Source: Methanolinea sp. UBA473 (lineage in GTDB: Archaea; Halobacteriota; Methanomicrobia; Methanomicrobiales; Methanospirillaceae). Taken from it: a DNA stretch of 17,305 nucleotides. The position numbers were made by a program, and so were the translations under genes. Shown one piece after another: positions 15,218-17,305 of this stretch. The stretch lies in assembly GCA_002509495.1 (NCBI GenBank), contig DAEV01000010.1, forward strand, positions 810 to 18,114, in the 5' to 3' direction. The notes under the pieces were generated by a model. The model made no database searches and had not been told where the DNA came from. It saw only the letters and a program-made list of their open reading frames with translations. Position 1 is the first letter of the stretch. Every line of letters begins with the position of its first letter.

Positions 15218-15442
15218 AGTCCGGGTCGCAGGGACATCTCTTTGTGGGTAGGTTAAAACGGCACCAACGGTGCATGTGGTGGGGCTGATCCCCGTATATC
15301 AGGTTGGACCCGCCGCGGAGGCGCCCCGTCGGGGGCGGCGGGGGTCATCGTCGTGGGTCTGAGGGGGCAATAGTCCCCATATAGCTCCGCAATACAATGC
15401 AATCTCGTTTCCAAGCTATTTCCGGGCCGGGACCTTATGACC

Positions 15443-15501
15443 GCGGTATCATCAGACAGGAGGGGTTGAGACCCCTCCTTGCACCACCCCAATTTGCGAT
15501 A
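15443..15501. repeat. Degenerate repeat, copy B, with inserted hairpin
   Basis: GCGGTAT (15443-15449) and the 30-bp block (15472-15501) match copy A about 284 nt upstream. The 9-bp tetraloop hairpin (15458-15479) lies between and partly overlaps the blocks. Confidence 0.5.
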
Positions 15502-15716
15502 GGGGCAGGCCCTGAGCATTTCCAGATTTTTCAGGACACCAGAAAGATCCAAAAATCCCCAATATCCTTCCTCCAATCCTTCCAAATGCAACTCAATGAC
15601 GTTCAATCCTAAAACTAACCATGGATCCTCTTCCTTTTGCCCACCCCTCCCAAATCCCATGGGGTAGTCTCATCCATTGGGTATGTGCCCCTTTGTCGGG
15701 GGCAGGAAAAGAAGAA

Positions 15717-16220
15717 ATGGCAGACTTTGTGCAGAAAAGCACCACCAAGACCGCGGCCAGGGTGCTGGCCGCACCGATCGCAGACGTGACCACCTTTGCC
15801 GGGATCGTGCAGGACGTCATCGACGACAACCCCTTCGGGTGCACCTCCTACGAAGTGGGAGGAGTGACCTTCGACCCGGTTTCAAAGAGCCGCGAGTCCT
15901 ACACGGCCCGGATCCTGTACCAGGACGATGACGGGAAGACCGTGGGCCAGATCACCGCACGCTCGGGGAGCGTTGCGGGGTTCAACGGAAACATCACCGA
16001 ACTCCTTGCCAACACGGAGCTCACCGCCGCCATGGGCGGGGACCCGGCCCGCGATGCCGAAAACGAGCGCTACCTCTGCGCCCTCCGGTGTCATGATGCA
16101 TCCGGCGAGACCTACTACGTCACCTTCTCCAGGGACCAGGTCCGGATCTCCTCGTACGCCGACGACGCTGTCGTGGCACTTGTGGAGGCATGGGCGGACA
16201 CCGTCCCCGCACTGGCCTGA
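15717..16220 (+). CDS. Uncharacterised 167-residue soluble protein
   Basis: From ATG 15717, preceded by a purine-rich AGGAAAAGAAGAA, the protein begins MADFVQKSTTKTAARVLAAP and is soluble, acidic and of mixed alpha/beta composition. Recognisable segments are TFAGIVQDVIDDNPFGC (about 22-38), SRESYTARILYQDDDGKTVG (about 51-70), HDASGETYYVTFSRDQV (about 134-150) and a C-terminal VEAWADTVPALA. I believe similar proteins of this length recur in methanogen genomes without known function, but I could not check. The frame is open upstream to 15621; that part has poor composition and is not included. A small membrane-protein gene follows after 10 nt. Confidence 0.8.
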   Translation: MADFVQKSTTKTAARVLAAPIADVTTFAGIVQDVIDDNPFGCTSYEVGGVTFDPVSKSRESYTARILYQDDDGKTVGQITARSGSVAGFNGNITELLANTELTAAMGGDPARDAENERYLCALRCHDASGETYYVTFSRDQVRISSYADDAVVALVEAWADTVPALA

Positions 16221-16230
16221 TCCCCACGCG

Positions 16231-16395
16231 ATGTGGACAGGCCTGCTGGTGAACACCATGGAACAGTCCGTCCTGGTCGTGGCCATTTTCGTGGGCGCAG
16301 GTCTCGTGGCCTACGTCCTCGTCCCCGGGTTCCTCCTCATCTGGGACCGGGTCCTGGACGCGATCGACAAGGACGACGGAAGGGGGAAGGGATAA
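16231..16395 (+). CDS. 54-residue single-span membrane protein
   Basis: ATG 16231, 10 nt after the previous stop, opens a 54-codon frame with one long hydrophobic helix (about residues 13-38) and a charged tail (WDRVLDAIDKDDGRGKG). Strong GC3 bias and close spacing to the 167-residue gene support it as a real second gene of an operon. A second ATG at codon 10 (16258) is a possible start. No family recognised. Confidence 0.65.
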   Translation: MWTGLLVNTMEQSVLVVAIFVGAGLVAYVLVPGFLLIWDRVLDAIDKDDGRGKG

Positions 16396-16500
16396 CCCTC
16401 CCCTCCCAACGGTCGTGGACAACAATTCGTTTGCGGCCCGGATACGGAAAAATACAGTTGCGAAGTACATTGCGGCCGGACGGGGTCAATAAAAAGTAAA

Positions 16501-16508
16501 CTTTATAA
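16501..16508 (+). promoter_or_regulatory. TATA box of the ammonium transporter gene
   Basis: CTTTATAA preceded by A-rich sequence is a near-ideal archaeal TATA box. Its centre is about 32 nt before the ATG at 16537, implying a leader of only a few nucleotides. Confidence 0.7.
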
Positions 16509-16513
16509 GTGAT

Positions 16514-16530
16514 GGAAGGAAACTTCCTTC
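16514..16530 (+). promoter_or_regulatory. NrpR-type nitrogen operator
   Basis: GGAA (16514-16517), six bases, TTCC (16524-16527) is an exact GGAA-N6-TTCC match, the operator bound by the nitrogen repressor NrpR in Methanococcus. It is embedded in a longer perfect palindrome, GAAGGAA-AC-TTCCTTC (16515-16530). It lies directly between the TATA box and the start codon of an ammonium transporter gene, where a bound repressor would block RNA polymerase. Sequence and position are seen; NrpR binding is inferred. Confidence 0.7.
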
Positions 16531-16536
16531 TTACAA

Positions 16537-17305
16537 ATGACAGAAACCAGGACACTTCAAATTCTCCTTCTACTCTCGCTGTTGGGAGTATTGGCGCTCC
16601 CGGTTGCGGGGGCGGACCCTACGGGAGCCGTAACGCTTGCGGAAAATCCTGATGCCCCGGTGAATTTCACCTGGACCCTCCTTTGTGGATTCCTTGTAAT
16701 GTTTATGCAGGCTGGTTTTGCGATGGTGGAGACTGGCTTGACAAGAGCGAAGAACGCTGCCAATATCGTCATGAAGAACCTGATGGACTTCTGCATGGGG
16801 TCGCTTGCCTACTGGGCGGTGGGCTTTGCCTTCATGTTCGGCACGGCGACGGGAATTACCGGGCTCTTCCTGGGCTTTGATAGCTTCTTCCTCATGGGAG
16901 AGGCGTACGACGTAAGCACCATGGAGCTCTGGTTCTTCCAGCTGGTCTTCTGTGCCACCGCCGCCACCATCGTCTCCGGAGCAATGGCGGAACGGACCAA
17001 GTTTTCCTCCTATATCATCTACAGCGTCGTGATCTCGGCATTCATCTACCCCATCTACGGACACTGGGTCTGGGGCGGGGGATGGCTGAATGCGAGCGAC
17101 TTCATGGTCGCCCTTGGCGGAGGGTATGGTGCGCTCGACTTTGCCGGTTCGGGAGTTGTGCATGCCGTGGGAGGATTCATGGCCCTCGCAGGGGCTTTCC
17201 TGCTCGGACCCCGGATTGGGAAGTACAGAAAGGATGGGACTCCCATTGCGATCCCGGGTCATAGCATCACCCTTGCCATGCTCGGTGTCTTCATCCTCTG
17301 GTTCG
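16537..17305 (+). CDS. amt: Ammonium transporter Amt (5' part, cut by window end)
   Basis: At least 256 codons run to the window edge without a stop. A signal-peptide-like segment (residues about 7-26, ending PVAGA) precedes the Amt/Rh core. The core begins at about residue 44 (TWTLLCGFLVMFMQAGFAMVE) and continues with GLTRAKNAANIVMKN, SGAMAERTKF and YPIYGHWVWGGGWL. DFAGSGVVH carries D201 and H209, with the same eight-residue spacing as E. coli AmtB D160 and H168 of the conduction path. The protein imports ammonium across the membrane. Family members normally exceed 400 residues, so about half is present. A GlnK-type PII gene often follows amt, but lies beyond the window. Confidence 0.95.
   Translation, partial: MTETRTLQILLLLSLLGVLALPVAGADPTGAVTLAENPDAPVNFTWTLLCGFLVMFMQAGFAMVETGLTRAKNAANIVMKNLMDFCMGSLAYWAVGFAFMFGTATGITGLFLGFDSFFLMGEAYDVSTMELWFFQLVFCATAATIVSGAMAERTKFSSYIIYSVVISAFIYPIYGHWVWGGGWLNASDFMVALGGGYGALDFAGSGVVHAVGGFMALAGAFLLGPRIGKYRKDGTPIAIPGHSITLAMLGVFILWF

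Larger units (their letters stand above)
15134..15505 (+). ncRNA. Candidate structured RNA: chain of GC-rich hairpins
   Basis: Consecutive inverted repeats occur. They are GGCCACC/GGTGGCC with a 3-nt loop (15134-15150), GCGA+GGGG/CCCCTCGC with one bulge (15158-15179), GCACC/GGTGC (15261-15273), GGGG/CCCC (15281-15293), CCGCCG/CGGCGG enclosing CCCC/GGGG (15310-15341), GGGG/CCCC (15364-15378), and a perfect 9-bp stem AGGAGGGGT/ACCCCTCCT with a TGAG tetraloop (15458-15479). Two copies of a TGCGAT-containing loop are closed by CCCG/CGGG in one and CCCC/GGGG in the other, a compensatory difference. Strand is unknown; plus is arbitrary. No known RNA (RNase P, SRP) signature is seen. Confidence 0.35.
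14938..15716. other. Gene-free, hairpin-rich segment
   Basis: No convincing gene is seen in these 780 nt. The longest minus-strand frame (15253-15660) has AT-ending codons unlike its neighbours and no promoter. The middle part holds many short GC-rich perfect hairpins and degenerate repeats (listed separately). A 14-bp exact repeat, TCCGGGCCGGGACC, occurs at 15001-15014 and 15421-15434. The 3' part (15510-15620) is AT-richer and unstructured. A further hairpin, GCCCC/GGGGC at 15687-15703, sits just before the next gene. Confidence 0.55.

Noticed and set aside
15253..15660. Minus-strand 135-residue ORF whose first half reads somewhat like protein
   Set aside because: It has AT-ending codons unlike the real genes, no TATA box upstream, and runs through the hairpin and repeat segment. 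A decayed gene cannot be excluded.
14938..15716. Possibility of a CRISPR array or known RNA (RNase P, SRP) in the hairpin-rich segment
   Set aside because: Repeats are degenerate, irregularly spaced and few, and the universal sequence signatures of those RNAs are not seen.
15621..15716. N-terminal extension of the 167-residue protein to 15621
   Set aside because: The extension is Pro/Trp-rich with no ribosome binding site; ATG 15717 follows a purine-rich stretch and begins a natural-looking N-terminus.

Overview
The window looks like chromosomal DNA of a GC-rich methanogenic archaeon, most likely of the order Methanomicrobiales. No methanogenesis gene is present, so this rests on other signs. 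Promoters are of archaeal type, with TATA boxes about 25-33 nt upstream of start codons and several leaderless or near-leaderless starts. Two surface proteins resemble S-layer and propeller proteins of that order. There is a membrane-anchored tandem winged-helix regulator, a REC-PAS-PAS-PAS protein, and a perfect match to the archaeal NrpR nitrogen operator in front of an ammonium transporter gene.

Layout. 1-33 holds the 3' end of a tRNA gene and its T-rich terminator. 135-1083 is a compact run of three small membrane-protein genes, one of only 54 codons. 1181-2617 encodes a large multi-pass membrane protein that may be GT-C-like, and 2670-3308 a SAM-dependent methyltransferase. 3355-4896 (minus) encodes the REC/PAS signalling protein. 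4897-5420 is a long intergenic and leader region with a TATA box and a small upstream ORF whose stop overlaps the next start. 5421-7727 encodes a PLP-dependent decarboxylase that reads most like biodegradative arginine decarboxylase (AdiA). 7804-8553 (minus) encodes an ABC ATPase with no convincing start codon, and 8708-9460 (minus) the winged-helix regulator. Divergent from that, 9654-12411 carries two secreted or surface protein genes separated by 4 nt. 12704-13753 (minus) holds two small membrane-protein genes.

13754-15716 is gene-poor. It holds a doubtful minus-strand transcription unit, a small protein that looks like a PD-(D/E)XK nuclease with altered active-site residues (ending at 14937), and a segment of about 780 nt dense in GC-rich hairpins with degenerate internal repeats. 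15717-16395 encodes two proteins of unknown function, and 16537 to the end the start of an Amt ammonium transporter.

Two gene groupings may be functional. The minus-strand regulator and ABC ATPase lie divergent from the two surface-protein genes. The Amt gene appears to be under nitrogen control. The best candidates for something undescribed are the hairpin-rich segment at 15134-15505, the nuclease-like protein beside it, and the arrangement upstream of the decarboxylase. All functional calls come from reading the sequence; no database search was run.
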